Shown here in pieces: positions 37,092 to 46,332 of a stretch of DNA of 51,064 nt. Position numbers and translations under genes: made by a program. Numbering within the stretch: the stretch's first letter is position 1; each line of letters opens with the position of its first letter. The notes beneath the pieces were generated by a model that had not been told where the DNA came from, did not search any database, and saw only the letters and a program-made list of their open reading frames with translations. Source of the DNA: Brevinematales bacterium (lineage in GTDB: Bacteria > Spirochaetota > Brevinematia > Brevinematales > JAOACQ01); contig JAOACQ010000110.1 in assembly GCA_026417755.1 (NCBI GenBank), positions 1 to 51,064 of the forward strand, given 5' to 3'.

Positions 37092-37817
37092 ATGAGAAAA
37101 GGGACTATTATTTTTTCGAGATTTATTATTATTGTTTTCTTTTTGTTTTTAATTTCAGGTTTGCATTATGGATTCTATCTTATTCTTTTAAACACGGACG
37201 CATTTGCTCTTAAAGAAATTAAAGTAATTGGTAACAGATTTTTTCCCACAGAGAGCGTTATTATTAATTCAGGAATTGTAAAAGGAATTAATATTATGCA
37301 AATTAATCTCAAAGAAGTAGCATCAAGACTTAAAAAAAATTCATTTGTAAAAGATGTGGAAGTTAAAAGAATTTTTCCGGACAAAATAGAAATAATTATA
37401 AAAGAGAAGGATGCTGTGGCAAATTTTAACTACAATGGAAGCTACTTTGTAATAGACAAAGATGGTGTTTTTTTAACAAACGGTATATATATATTAGCCC
37501 CCTATCTTGAAGTTGATTATATTCCTTTAATTGAAAATGGAAAAGTTAAGGATGAATTTATTACATTCAATTTAGCAAATATATTTGATTATGGTAAACT
37601 GGATAAATTTGAAAAAATTTTAATAAAAAAAGACAGTGGAATCTTTATAAACTTAAAAAATCCAAAAAATACAACCTTTTTTGCCGGTAAAAAAATACTT
37701 GATGAAAATATTCTGGATAGAATATTTTATCTTGCTGACTATATTACCTCAAACAATATAAACATTAAACTGGTTGATTTAAGAAAAGAAAATGCCATAG
37801 GCATTTCAAATAATTAA
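37092..37817 (+). CDS. ftsQ: Cell division protein FtsQ (POTRA)
   Basis: Single TM; ALKEIKVIGNRFFPTESVIINSGIVKGINIMQINLKEVASRLKKNSFVKDVEVKRIFPDKIEIIIKEKDAVA; immediately upstream of ftsA. Confidence 0.92.
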   Translation: MRKGTIIFSRFIIIVFFLFLISGLHYGFYLILLNTDAFALKEIKVIGNRFFPTESVIINSGIVKGINIMQINLKEVASRLKKNSFVKDVEVKRIFPDKIEIIIKEKDAVANFNYNGSYFVIDKDGVFLTNGIYILAPYLEVDYIPLIENGKVKDEFITFNLANIFDYGKLDKFEKILIKKDSGIFINLKNPKNTTFFAGKKILDENILDRIFYLADYITSNNINIKLVDLRKENAIGISNN

Positions 37818-37830
37818 TATGGAGGTATAA

Positions 37831-39066
37831 GTGGAATCAAAAATTTTAGTAGGAATGGATATAGGAACAACAAAGGTATGTACTGTAATTTCAAAAATAA
37901 ATGAAGTTAACGAACTTGAAATAATTGGTGTAGGTCTTGTACCTTCCAGAGGACTCAGAAAGGGCGTAGTCATAAATATTGAAACTACAGCAGCTTCAAT
38001 AGCTTCATCAGTAGAAAAAGCCGAAATTCAGGCTGGCATCGAAGTTAAGGGAGCCTATATTGGAATTTCAGGTGGACATGTAGAGGGCATAACAAGCAAA
38101 GGTGTTATTGCAATAGCAGATAAAAATAAAGAGATTACTGATGCAGATGTCCGAAGAGTAATTGATGCTGCCATGGCAATAGTTATACCCGTTGATAGAG
38201 AAGTTGTCCATGTTATACCACAGGAGTTTATTGTAGATAGTCAGGCAGGTGTCAAGAACCCGGTAGGTATGTCTGGGATAAGACTTGAAGCAGTTGTAAA
38301 TATAATAACCGCTGCAGCATCTTCAATAAACAACGTAGTAAAAAGTGTTAATAGAGCAGGTTATGAGACTCTCGACATTATCCTTGAACCACTCGCTGCA
38401 GCCCAGGCGGTCTTAACAGAAGAAGAAAAAGAACTTGGAGTAGCCCTACTTGATATAGGTGGTGGAACAACCGATTATATAATTTTTGAAAATGGTAGCA
38501 CAAGAAGAACTGGTGTTATCTCACTTGGGGGAAACCAAATAACAAATGATATAGCATTTGTCCTCAAAACTCCAACAAATTCAGCCGAAGAATTAAAGAA
38601 AAGATATGGTGCTGCTATTTCAGATTATATTTCTGAAGATGAAGAAATCGAAATACCGGGGCTTGGTGGTAGAACCCCAACAATAGAAAAAAGAAAAAAA
38701 CTTGTAGAAGTTATAGAAGCAAGAATAGAAGAGATTTTTGAAATTGTCAATCTGGAATTTGAAAAAAGTGGACTTAAACCATATTTACCTGCAGGAATAG
38801 TACTCACAGGCGGAGTAGCATTAACTCCTTATATAAGTGATCTGGCAAGTGAGGTTTTTGGTTTACCTGTAAGAATTGGCAAACCAATAGGTATCGAAGG
38901 TCTTAAAGATATAGTTGAGAGCCCTATTTACTCAACAGCAGTTGGTCTTGCACTCTATGCCAAAAACCACTTACCAAGGCTTGGCCCTGTAAATACAAAA
39001 GATGAAGACAAAAATTTTAAGTCTATAATAGATAGAATCAGAGAATGGTTTAACGAATTTTTTTAA
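37831..39066 (+). CDS. ftsA: Cell division protein FtsA
   Basis: GTG start after GGAGG; VGMDIGTTKVCTVI, DIGGGTTDYIIF, GIVLTGGVALTP. Confidence 0.97.
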   Translation: MESKILVGMDIGTTKVCTVISKINEVNELEIIGVGLVPSRGLRKGVVINIETTAASIASSVEKAEIQAGIEVKGAYIGISGGHVEGITSKGVIAIADKNKEITDADVRRVIDAAMAIVIPVDREVVHVIPQEFIVDSQAGVKNPVGMSGIRLEAVVNIITAAASSINNVVKSVNRAGYETLDIILEPLAAAQAVLTEEEKELGVALLDIGGGTTDYIIFENGSTRRTGVISLGGNQITNDIAFVLKTPTNSAEELKKRYGAAISDYISEDEEIEIPGLGGRTPTIEKRKKLVEVIEARIEEIFEIVNLEFEKSGLKPYLPAGIVLTGGVALTPYISDLASEVFGLPVRIGKPIGIEGLKDIVESPIYSTAVGLALYAKNHLPRLGPVNTKDEDKNFKSIIDRIREWFNEFF

Positions 39067-39094
39067 GAATTTATAAATATCCGGGAGGGGAATT

Positions 39095-40288
39095 ATGTTA
39101 TATGAGAATTTTAATGAACTAAACCATGCTTCAGCGGACTTATTTTCTGATGTTAATGAAGAACCAATAACTAGAATTAAAGTTGTTGGTATTGGTGGTG
39201 CTGGTTGTAACGCAGTAAACAGAATGATTCAGGATGGATTGAGCAATGTAGAGTTTGTAGCTGTTAACACAGATCTTCAGGTTTTAAAAAACTCCCTTGC
39301 CAAGATCAAAATGCAGATTGGTGCAAGATCTACAAGAGGACTTGGAGCAGGAGCAAAACCAGAAGTAGGAGAAAAGGCTGCCCAGGAGGATATTGAGGAG
39401 ATTAAGACTTTATTTAGTAAGACAGATATGATATTTATCACTGCTGGTATGGGTGGAGGAACAGGTACAGGTGCAGCTCCAGTTTTTGCAAAAGTTGCAA
39501 AAGAAATGGGTATCTTAACGGTTGCTGTTGTTACACTTCCTTTTGACTTTGAGGGAAAACAAAGAATCGACAGAGCAATGCAGGGCATTAACAAACTTAA
39601 AGAAAATGTTGATACTATGATTGTAATCTCAAACTCAAGAATCTTTAAAGTTATTGAGAGAAAAGCACACATCAAAAATGCCTTTCACAAAATTGATGAA
39701 GTTTTAAAACATGCTGTTCAGGGAATTTCAAGCATTATAACTGATGTCGGAATCATTAATGTGGACTTTGCTGATGTTAGAACTGTTCTGTCAAACAAGG
39801 GAGAGGCTATAATGGGTGTAGGTATAGGTGAAGGTGAAAATAGAGCAGTTGAAGCAGCAAAACTTGCGCTTGAAAATCCTCTTATAGAAAATACTTCTTT
39901 CAAAAATGCTGCCGCTGTGCTCGTTAATATAGTAGGTGGAAATGACTTCTCAATGAGCGAATATTATGAAGCCGCACAAACAATAACAGAATTCTGTAGA
40001 CCAGATGCCGAAATCATCGTCGGTGTGAATGTCGATGATAACTTAAAGGATAAGGTTAAAATTATTCTTATCGCAACAGGTTTCCAGAAAGAAGAAACTG
40101 AAGTATGCAAAAATCCTTTATCTTTTGACAATGCTATAGAGGATAGAAAAGTTCTCTCTATTTCCGAAATAAGAAGAGAAAGAATGAAAAATAGAATTAA
40201 CATTGATCAAACTTTTGTAAACAGAAGTTTACTTGATGAAGATTATGAAACTCCATCTTTCTATAGGAGGCAAAATAAGGTTAATTAA
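39095..40288 (+). CDS. ftsZ: Cell division protein FtsZ
   Basis: KVVGIGGAGCNAVNRMI, AGMGGGTGTGAAPVFAK tubulin signature. Confidence 0.98.
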   Translation: MLYENFNELNHASADLFSDVNEEPITRIKVVGIGGAGCNAVNRMIQDGLSNVEFVAVNTDLQVLKNSLAKIKMQIGARSTRGLGAGAKPEVGEKAAQEDIEEIKTLFSKTDMIFITAGMGGGTGTGAAPVFAKVAKEMGILTVAVVTLPFDFEGKQRIDRAMQGINKLKENVDTMIVISNSRIFKVIERKAHIKNAFHKIDEVLKHAVQGISSIITDVGIINVDFADVRTVLSNKGEAIMGVGIGEGENRAVEAAKLALENPLIENTSFKNAAAVLVNIVGGNDFSMSEYYEAAQTITEFCRPDAEIIVGVNVDDNLKDKVKIILIATGFQKEETEVCKNPLSFDNAIEDRKVLSISEIRRERMKNRINIDQTFVNRSLLDEDYETPSFYRRQNKVN

Positions 40289-41826
40289 ATTTTTGATTTA
40301 AGATAAAAACAATCACCTATAGTTTTTATCTTGATTAAATTTTTATTAAAAAGATTATATACTGCAAGTTTAATCTCTTCAGGGGAAGTGCCACGTAGTT
40401 TTTTGTAGCCTGAAAATATCCTATACTTGAGGCTTTTCCCCTGAAGAATATCTGTCAACATATCAAAATCCATCCAGAATATTTTTGATAAGGTGGCAAG
40501 GATAGTTTTTTCAATAGAGTTTAATTTTTCTTTTTCAGGAACACATCTATCACATTTTTTACACTCCTTTTTTTCTTCTCCAAAATAATCAAGTAAAAAA
40601 GAAAATCTACAACCATCATAAAATATAAAATTCTTCATTGTTTGAATTTTTTTAATTTCAATTAACCTCTTCCTTTTATTCAAATAGTAAATCTTTAAAA
40701 TTTTCATTATCTCACTTACAACAGTCTTTAAATCGTATTTAATAATCCTTTTAAGGTAATTTTTGAGCTTTACTTTCAAGAAATTAAGAGTTAAATATTT
40801 TTTGGTAAGCATTTTTTGATAATTATTTAAATCTTGAAAAGATACTAAAAAAATACACTCTGAAATTTCACCATCCCTTCCACCTCTCCCTATCTCCTGA
40901 AAATATTCCTCAATCTCATAAGGCAAACCAAAATGTATAATCTGCCTGATATCTTTCTTATCAATACCCATACCAAAAGCACTTGTCGCAATCATAATAT
41001 TTGATCCCCCTGTTATAAATTTTTCCTGATTAATATTTTTTTCTTCCGATGTTAAGTCTGCATGATAAATTAGAGGATATAATTTATGATAATTTAGCAA
41101 ATTATTAAGTCTATAAAGTAAAATTTTAGAACCTGTAAATATAATTGTATTCTTTCCCTTAACTTTATTTTTAATCTCTTCTTCTTTTTCTTCTGTCAGT
41201 TTAACACTTATCTTCAAGTTATCCCTATAAATAGTCTTTTTAAAAATTTTGGCATCATTTATGTTAAGATAAAATTTAATATCATTTATTATTATTTTAT
41301 TAGCCGTTGCAGTAAAAGCAGAAATAACCTCTATATCAAACTTTTTTATAAATTTTATTATTTCAAGATAAGAACTTCTGAAAGAATTACCCCAAAGAGA
41401 AATACAATGTGCCTCATCTATAACAAGCATTGAAATTTTTACTTTTCTTAAAGAATTAATAAAGTTTTTATTTAAAAGCCTTTCTGGAGTAACATAAATT
41501 ATTTTATAATTTTCTATATTATTAAGAATATTATCAATTTCATTTTTATCTTTAGTAGAAGCTAAGTAATCTACATTTAATAAATTATAACGATTTTTGA
41601 GATTTTCGACCTGATCCTTCATAAGAGAAATAATAGGACTCACAACTATTGTCACACCATCAAAAATCAAAGCTGGAACTTGATAACATAAAGACTTCCC
41701 CCCACCTGTCGGCATTATAGCAATAGTATTTTGTCGAGAAATTATAGAATTGATAACCTCAAATTGCAAATCATACAACTTTTCTATGCCAAAAACATTT
41801 CTGGATACTTCAAAAATTTTTTCCAT
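40285..41826 (-). CDS. recQ: RecQ-family ATP-dependent DNA helicase
   Basis: AIMPTGGGKSLCYQVPAL, LVIDEAHCISLWGNSFRSSY, TSAFGMGIDKKDIRQIIHFGLPYEIEEYFQEIGRGGRDGE; zinc cysteines C..CKKCDRC. Confidence 0.96.
   Translation of the reverse strand: MEKIFEVSRNVFGIEKLYDLQFEVINSIISRQNTIAIMPTGGGKSLCYQVPALIFDGVTIVVSPIISLMKDQVENLKNRYNLLNVDYLASTKDKNEIDNILNNIENYKIIYVTPERLLNKNFINSLRKVKISMLVIDEAHCISLWGNSFRSSYLEIIKFIKKFDIEVISAFTATANKIIINDIKFYLNINDAKIFKKTIYRDNLKISVKLTEEKEEEIKNKVKGKNTIIFTGSKILLYRLNNLLNYHKLYPLIYHADLTSEEKNINQEKFITGGSNIMIATSAFGMGIDKKDIRQIIHFGLPYEIEEYFQEIGRGGRDGEISECIFLVSFQDLNNYQKMLTKKYLTLNFLKVKLKNYLKRIIKYDLKTVVSEIMKILKIYYLNKRKRLIEIKKIQTMKNFIFYDGCRFSFLLDYFGEEKKECKKCDRCVPEKEKLNSIEKTILATLSKIFWMDFDMLTDILQGKSLKYRIFSGYKKLRGTSPEEIKLAVYNLFNKNLIKIKTIGDCFYLKSKI
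40300..40332 (+). terminator. Possible ftsZ terminator hairpin embedded in recQ 3' coding sequence
   Basis: AAGATAAAAAC-N11-GTTTTTATCTT perfect 11-bp inverted repeat 12 nt after the ftsZ stop. Confidence 0.45.
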
Positions 41827-41840
41827 AAGTCATTAAAATT

Positions 41841-41868
41841 TTGATTTATTAATATTTTGCTTTATAAT
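41841..41868 (+). promoter_or_regulatory. Sigma70-type promoter for murF
   Basis: TTGATT-N16-TATAAT, 28 nt before the murF ATG. Confidence 0.6.
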
Positions 41869-41896
41869 TATATAAATTTCAAGTTTAAGGAATATT

Positions 41897-43243
41897 ATGT
41901 TAACACCAGACTTTATAACAGAAAGTTTGAATGTTCAACCAGTCATAATAGGGGAAATAAGAAAAGATATATCACTTAAAATATCTATCGATTCAAGAGA
42001 AATTGATGAAAATTCTTGCTTTCTTGCTATCAAAGGAGAAAGATTCGATGGACATAATTTTGTAAAAGATTGTGTTAACAAAGGAGTAAAATATTTTATT
42101 TTAAACAAAAAATATAAAAACAAAATAAAAGAAAATGGATATTTCTGGTTTGTGAAAGACAACATAAAAGCTCTCGGGCAACTTGCTAAAAAATATAAAA
42201 ACGAAATTTTTGCAAATTCTGTAGCAATAACTGGTAGCTCTGGAAAAACAACAACAAGAGAACTAATCGTTTCAATACTTTCAAAAAAATACAATATCCA
42301 TACCGCAAAGAAAAACTTCAATAACGAAATAGGTTTGCCCCTTACCATACTTGAGGCCAAACCAGAAACACACATTTTTGTATTAGAACTTGGTATGAAC
42401 CATAGAGGTGAAATTCACCGACTATCAAAGATTGTATCTCCCTTTGCCTCAGTAATAACAAATATCGGCTATGCACATATTGGAAATCTTGGAAGTAGAG
42501 AAAATATTGCAAAAGCAAAAGCAGAAATATTTGATGGAATGAATAAAGGTGGTTACGCCTTTTTGAATAAAGATGATGATTTTTATGAATTCTTAAAGAA
42601 AATTTCTCCCTGTGAGGTTATTGACTTTTCTATAAAAGATATTCAAATAATTGAAAATAAAGGTATAGATGGTTTTACTATAGATTATAAAGGGGAAAAA
42701 ATAGAATTTTCTCTTCCTGGATTTCATAATATTTCAAATCTTGCAGCAGCATTAAAAGTTGCTGAGTTCTTCAATGTAGACCCAAAAAATATTGCTGAAG
42801 CTATAAAAAATTTCAAACCGGTAAAAGGTAGAAATGAAGTAGTTAAAGGTAAAATAACCCTCATCAATGATGCATACAACGCAAATCCAGCTTCAATGAA
42901 AGCTAGTCTTCTTGTGTTATCATCTTCTAATAAAGGCCGAAAAATTGCTGTACTATCAGATATGCTTGAACTGGGAAAGTATGAAGTTAAGTTACATGAA
43001 GAATTAGGAGAATGGATTAATACCCAAAAACCATGCGAAACAATTTTTTGTTATGGAAAATTAAGCAAGATTATGGCTGATAAAATAAAAAACATCAAAG
43101 TTTTTTGGTTCGATAATAAAGAAAAAATGATTGAAGAATTAAAATCTTTTGTGCAGGAAGGAGATATAATTCTATTTAAGGCATCACACAGTATGGGACT
43201 TGAAGAAGTTTTTGATAGACTTCGTTCTTTTAAATCCAATTAA
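41897..43243 (+). CDS. murF: UDP-N-acetylmuramoyl-tripeptide--D-alanyl-D-alanine ligase
   Basis: IDSREIDENSCFLAIKGERFDGHNFV, AITGSSGKTTTRELI, LELGMNHRGEI, NDAYNANPASM. Confidence 0.96.
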   Translation: MLTPDFITESLNVQPVIIGEIRKDISLKISIDSREIDENSCFLAIKGERFDGHNFVKDCVNKGVKYFILNKKYKNKIKENGYFWFVKDNIKALGQLAKKYKNEIFANSVAITGSSGKTTTRELIVSILSKKYNIHTAKKNFNNEIGLPLTILEAKPETHIFVLELGMNHRGEIHRLSKIVSPFASVITNIGYAHIGNLGSRENIAKAKAEIFDGMNKGGYAFLNKDDDFYEFLKKISPCEVIDFSIKDIQIIENKGIDGFTIDYKGEKIEFSLPGFHNISNLAAALKVAEFFNVDPKNIAEAIKNFKPVKGRNEVVKGKITLINDAYNANPASMKASLLVLSSSNKGRKIAVLSDMLELGKYEVKLHEELGEWINTQKPCETIFCYGKLSKIMADKIKNIKVFWFDNKEKMIEELKSFVQEGDIILFKASHSMGLEEVFDRLRSFKSN

Positions 43244-43285
43244 TCTATAACATAATTCCTATGCTAGACTTACACAACTCAAGTT

Positions 43286-43486
43286 TTAAGTATTCTTTTT
43301 TGACTTATTTAATACAAAGTTATCAAACTTCTTCCAGACTTCTTCTGGCTCACACCCATCTTCATCTTTTATTATGAGATAATAACAGGGTGAAGAATTA
43401 TTCAGAACACACTTATCAATATTCATTTCTTTTGAGCTATCAACATTGCAACGGGGCAAAGAACATTTAAGAAGTAAACTTTTCAT
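43286..43486 (-). CDS. Small cysteine-containing protein, unknown function
   Basis: 66 aa with five Cys (KCSLPRCN...KCVLNNSSPC...DGCEPEEVW); GGAG-like RBS upstream. Confidence 0.55.
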   Translation of the reverse strand: MKSLLLKCSLPRCNVDSSKEMNIDKCVLNNSSPCYYLIIKDEDGCEPEEVWKKFDNFVLNKSKKNT

Positions 43487-43600
43487 ATTCTCCTCCAGTA
43501 TATTTCTCCCCCGAACAATACTTTTATATTATAACAATATTTTACTTTTTTCTCAATCTGTTTTTTATATATTTTATTGTAAACCTAATTTAAATTTTGG

Positions 43601-43629
43601 TTGACAATTTTTTAACTTTATTTTATAAT
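43601..43629 (+). promoter_or_regulatory. Perfect-consensus sigma70 promoter abutting the bioB-like start
   Basis: TTGACA (43601-43606)-N17-TATAAT (43624-43629); ATG at 43638. Confidence 0.8.
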
Positions 43630-43637
43630 AACTCAAT

Positions 43638-44555
43638 ATGGAAAAAGATATTAAAGATCTATTAAATCTTGACCTATTTGAATTATTAAAAATAGCTAGT
43701 GATAAAAAAAGCAAATATGCAAGAGATATTCATATTTGCTCAATAATAAATGCTAAATCCGGTTTATGCACTGAAAACTGCACTTATTGTGCTCAATCTC
43801 CTTTTAATAAAGCAAAAATAGAAAAATATTCTCTTTTAAATTTTGATAGAATATATGAAGCTGCCTCAAAAACTTATGAAAATGGAATAAGACATTTTGG
43901 AATAGTTACAAGTGGTTATGGATATCCAAAACCAAACAAAGAGTTTGAGGAAATTTTAAATATTATTGTTAAACTGAAAAGCAAGTTACCAGAACTTGAA
44001 ATCTGTGCTTCCTTAGGAATATTAAGTGAGGAAACCGTAAAATTAATTGTTGAGGCACAAATTTCTGAATACAACCATAATCTTCAAGTTATTCCCGAAA
44101 AATATAAATCATTAATTGCTACAACCCACTCCATTGAAGAACGAATCAATACTATCAGGGAATTAAAAAAATACCCCATAAAAGTTTGTTCTGGTGCTAT
44201 AATAGGGCTCGGAGAAACGATGGATGATAGAATAAAACTTGCCTTTTTCCTAAAAGAACTCGATGTAGATATTGTTCCAATAAATGTACTTATTCCTATT
44301 AAAGGAACAAAATTTGAAGATAAAAATTATATCACAGCAATAGAAGTTATAAAAACTTTTGCTATATATAGAATCATCCTTAAAGATAAGATAATAAAAT
44401 TTGCTGCCGGCAGAGAAACTATTATGAAAGATTTTCAAGGGCTTATAATGCTTTCTTCTGCTAATGGATTTCTTACAGGTGGTTATCTCACAACTAGAGG
44501 AAGGAGTATCGAAGAAGATCTTCAATTTTTGAAAGAATTGGACTTTTTTTATTAA
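43638..44555 (+). CDS. bioB: Biotin synthase-like radical SAM enzyme
   Basis: NAKSGLCTENCTYCAQS (CxxxCxxC), ISEYNHNLQ, IKVCSGAIIGLGETMDDRI, PINVLIPIKGT, AAGRET. Confidence 0.85.
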   Translation: MEKDIKDLLNLDLFELLKIASDKKSKYARDIHICSIINAKSGLCTENCTYCAQSPFNKAKIEKYSLLNFDRIYEAASKTYENGIRHFGIVTSGYGYPKPNKEFEEILNIIVKLKSKLPELEICASLGILSEETVKLIVEAQISEYNHNLQVIPEKYKSLIATTHSIEERINTIRELKKYPIKVCSGAIIGLGETMDDRIKLAFFLKELDVDIVPINVLIPIKGTKFEDKNYITAIEVIKTFAIYRIILKDKIIKFAAGRETIMKDFQGLIMLSSANGFLTGGYLTTRGRSIEEDLQFLKELDFFY

Positions 44556-44630
44556 AAAACTCTTTTTTATTCTGCAACTTAACTCTTACCCTCTTAAGCA
44601 GTGTGATTGGTATCTTATATATTATAAAAT

Positions 44631-45197
44631 TTACTTTTTAACTTTAATCTCTGTAAAAACTTCGTCTTTTGTCTCGATTATAGCTATCCCTCTTTTTTTG
44701 ATAAAATAAAGGAAATATTCAATTTTGTTAAGTTTTAATTTTGCCTTTATTACCTGAGAGAGTTTTACTTTAGTTATTGGGTGAGTGAACTCGTTATAAT
44801 CCTTTAAGAAGGAAAAATAAATATTTTCTCCTATCTTAATGTCTTTATTAAAATTAATCACTGGAGAAAAGATAAGTATGTTTTCAGTTAACATTCTTTC
44901 ATAAAAATTGTCTTTAATAGCTGAAAGATACACTTCCCTTTCATAATTTGCCCAGAATATTAAGTTTATTTCATTTATATTATTATACTTAATAATCCAA
45001 ACTATCCATATTCCATAATCTTCCCAATTTTCTGGAAGTATAAGTCTTTGTGATAATTCAATACTATTACTTTTCTCTGAAACTAAAGTATACTTAATAT
45101 CACTCCCAACAGGAAAAAAATCATTTTCAGGAAAATTTAATGCAAAAATTTGAGAAACAGCAAAAAAAATAAGTAAAATCTTAATATGAGTTGTCAT
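44631..45197 (-). CDS. Secreted protein of unknown function
   Basis: Signal peptide MTTHIKILLIFFAVSQIFA; overlaps the 3' end of the TPR gene. Confidence 0.65.
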   Translation of the reverse strand: MTTHIKILLIFFAVSQIFALNFPENDFFPVGSDIKYTLVSEKSNSIELSQRLILPENWEDYGIWIVWIIKYNNINEINLIFWANYEREVYLSAIKDNFYERMLTENILIFSPVINFNKDIKIGENIYFSFLKDYNEFTHPITKVKLSQVIKAKLKLNKIEYFLYFIKKRGIAIIETKDEVFTEIKVKK

Positions 45198-46314
45198 GGA
45201 ACTCTTCAATCTCACTTTCTATATTTTCTATTGTAGAATTTGCAAGTTGAGAAGTAAAATCCTGCCTATCATTAAAAATAGCTGAATATTTCTCATAAAC
45301 TTCAAAAGTTTTTTCTTTCTGTCCAGCATTTTCATATATTTTTGCAAGCAAAATGACGATTCTTGGGTCATTGGGAAATTTACCTAAATATTCTTCACAA
45401 AGATTAATCCCTTTTTTCCACTCTTTCTTTTCCATATAAATTCTTATCAATCCTATAACGGCATACCTTGATGGATTCTCTTTCATAATTTCAGTATAAA
45501 TGTTTTCTGCTTCATCATATTTTGATAACCTTGTATAACAATCTGCAAGCCTCGTTGCTATCCTATCATTTCTTGGATCATTGTTGTATAATTTTTTCCA
45601 ATACTTCAAGGCATCTCTATATCTTCTTTTTCCTCTTAAAGCATCCGCTATACCATACAATGCATAAAAATTGTTTCTATCTATCTCGAGGGCTTTCTGA
45701 TAATAGTCTATAGCTTTATCAAACTGTTTCCAGTTTCTATAAATATTTCCAACCATAGTAAGTATATTAATAAATTTTGGATTAATCTCAAGCAATGTCT
45801 TCCAGTATTCAAGTGCACGATTATACTTTTTATGTTTGTAATATAGATCCCCTATTCCCATAAGGGCAAATTTATTCTTTGGATTTATATTTAAAGCCAT
45901 AAGATAATATTTTTCGGCACTTTCATAGTCATTCTTTTTTCTGTAAGCATCAGCAATTCTTGTAATTACCAGATAATCGTTTGGTTCTATTTCAAGAAGT
46001 TTAAACCAGTAAAAAAGTGCCTTGTCCCAATCCTTAAGCCCTCTATAACTATCAGCAAGCCCAGCCAACGCCGATTTAAAGTTTGGTTCTAATGATAGTA
46101 TTTCCTCATAAATTGGGATTGCTTCCTCAAAATATAGTTGTTCTCTAAGAGAATCTGCATATCCCAACTTAGCTTTTATGATAAGATCTTTATCATCAAT
46201 TTTATCTTTCTCAAGGCTTGATAAAATATCAGTAAATAATTTTTGACTTTCTTCAAATTCCTGTTCCTTTAATAAATTATAAGCCTTTTCTAATTTTTCA
46301 ATCAAACTTTCCAT
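45181..46314 (-). CDS. TPR-repeat protein
   Basis: At least eight tandem 34-aa TPR units (e.g. DKAIDYYQKALEIDRNNFYALYGIADALRGKRRY). Confidence 0.93.
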   Translation of the reverse strand: MESLIEKLEKAYNLLKEQEFEESQKLFTDILSSLEKDKIDDKDLIIKAKLGYADSLREQLYFEEAIPIYEEILSLEPNFKSALAGLADSYRGLKDWDKALFYWFKLLEIEPNDYLVITRIADAYRKKNDYESAEKYYLMALNINPKNKFALMGIGDLYYKHKKYNRALEYWKTLLEINPKFINILTMVGNIYRNWKQFDKAIDYYQKALEIDRNNFYALYGIADALRGKRRYRDALKYWKKLYNNDPRNDRIATRLADCYTRLSKYDEAENIYTEIMKENPSRYAVIGLIRIYMEKKEWKKGINLCEEYLGKFPNDPRIVILLAKIYENAGQKEKTFEVYEKYSAIFNDRQDFTSQLANSTIENIESEIEEFHDNSY

Positions 46315-46332
46315 TTTGTTACCTCCAATAAA

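Noticed and set aside
39277-40203. Minus-strand ORFs inside ftsZ
   Set aside because: Antisense artefacts of a highly conserved coding gene.
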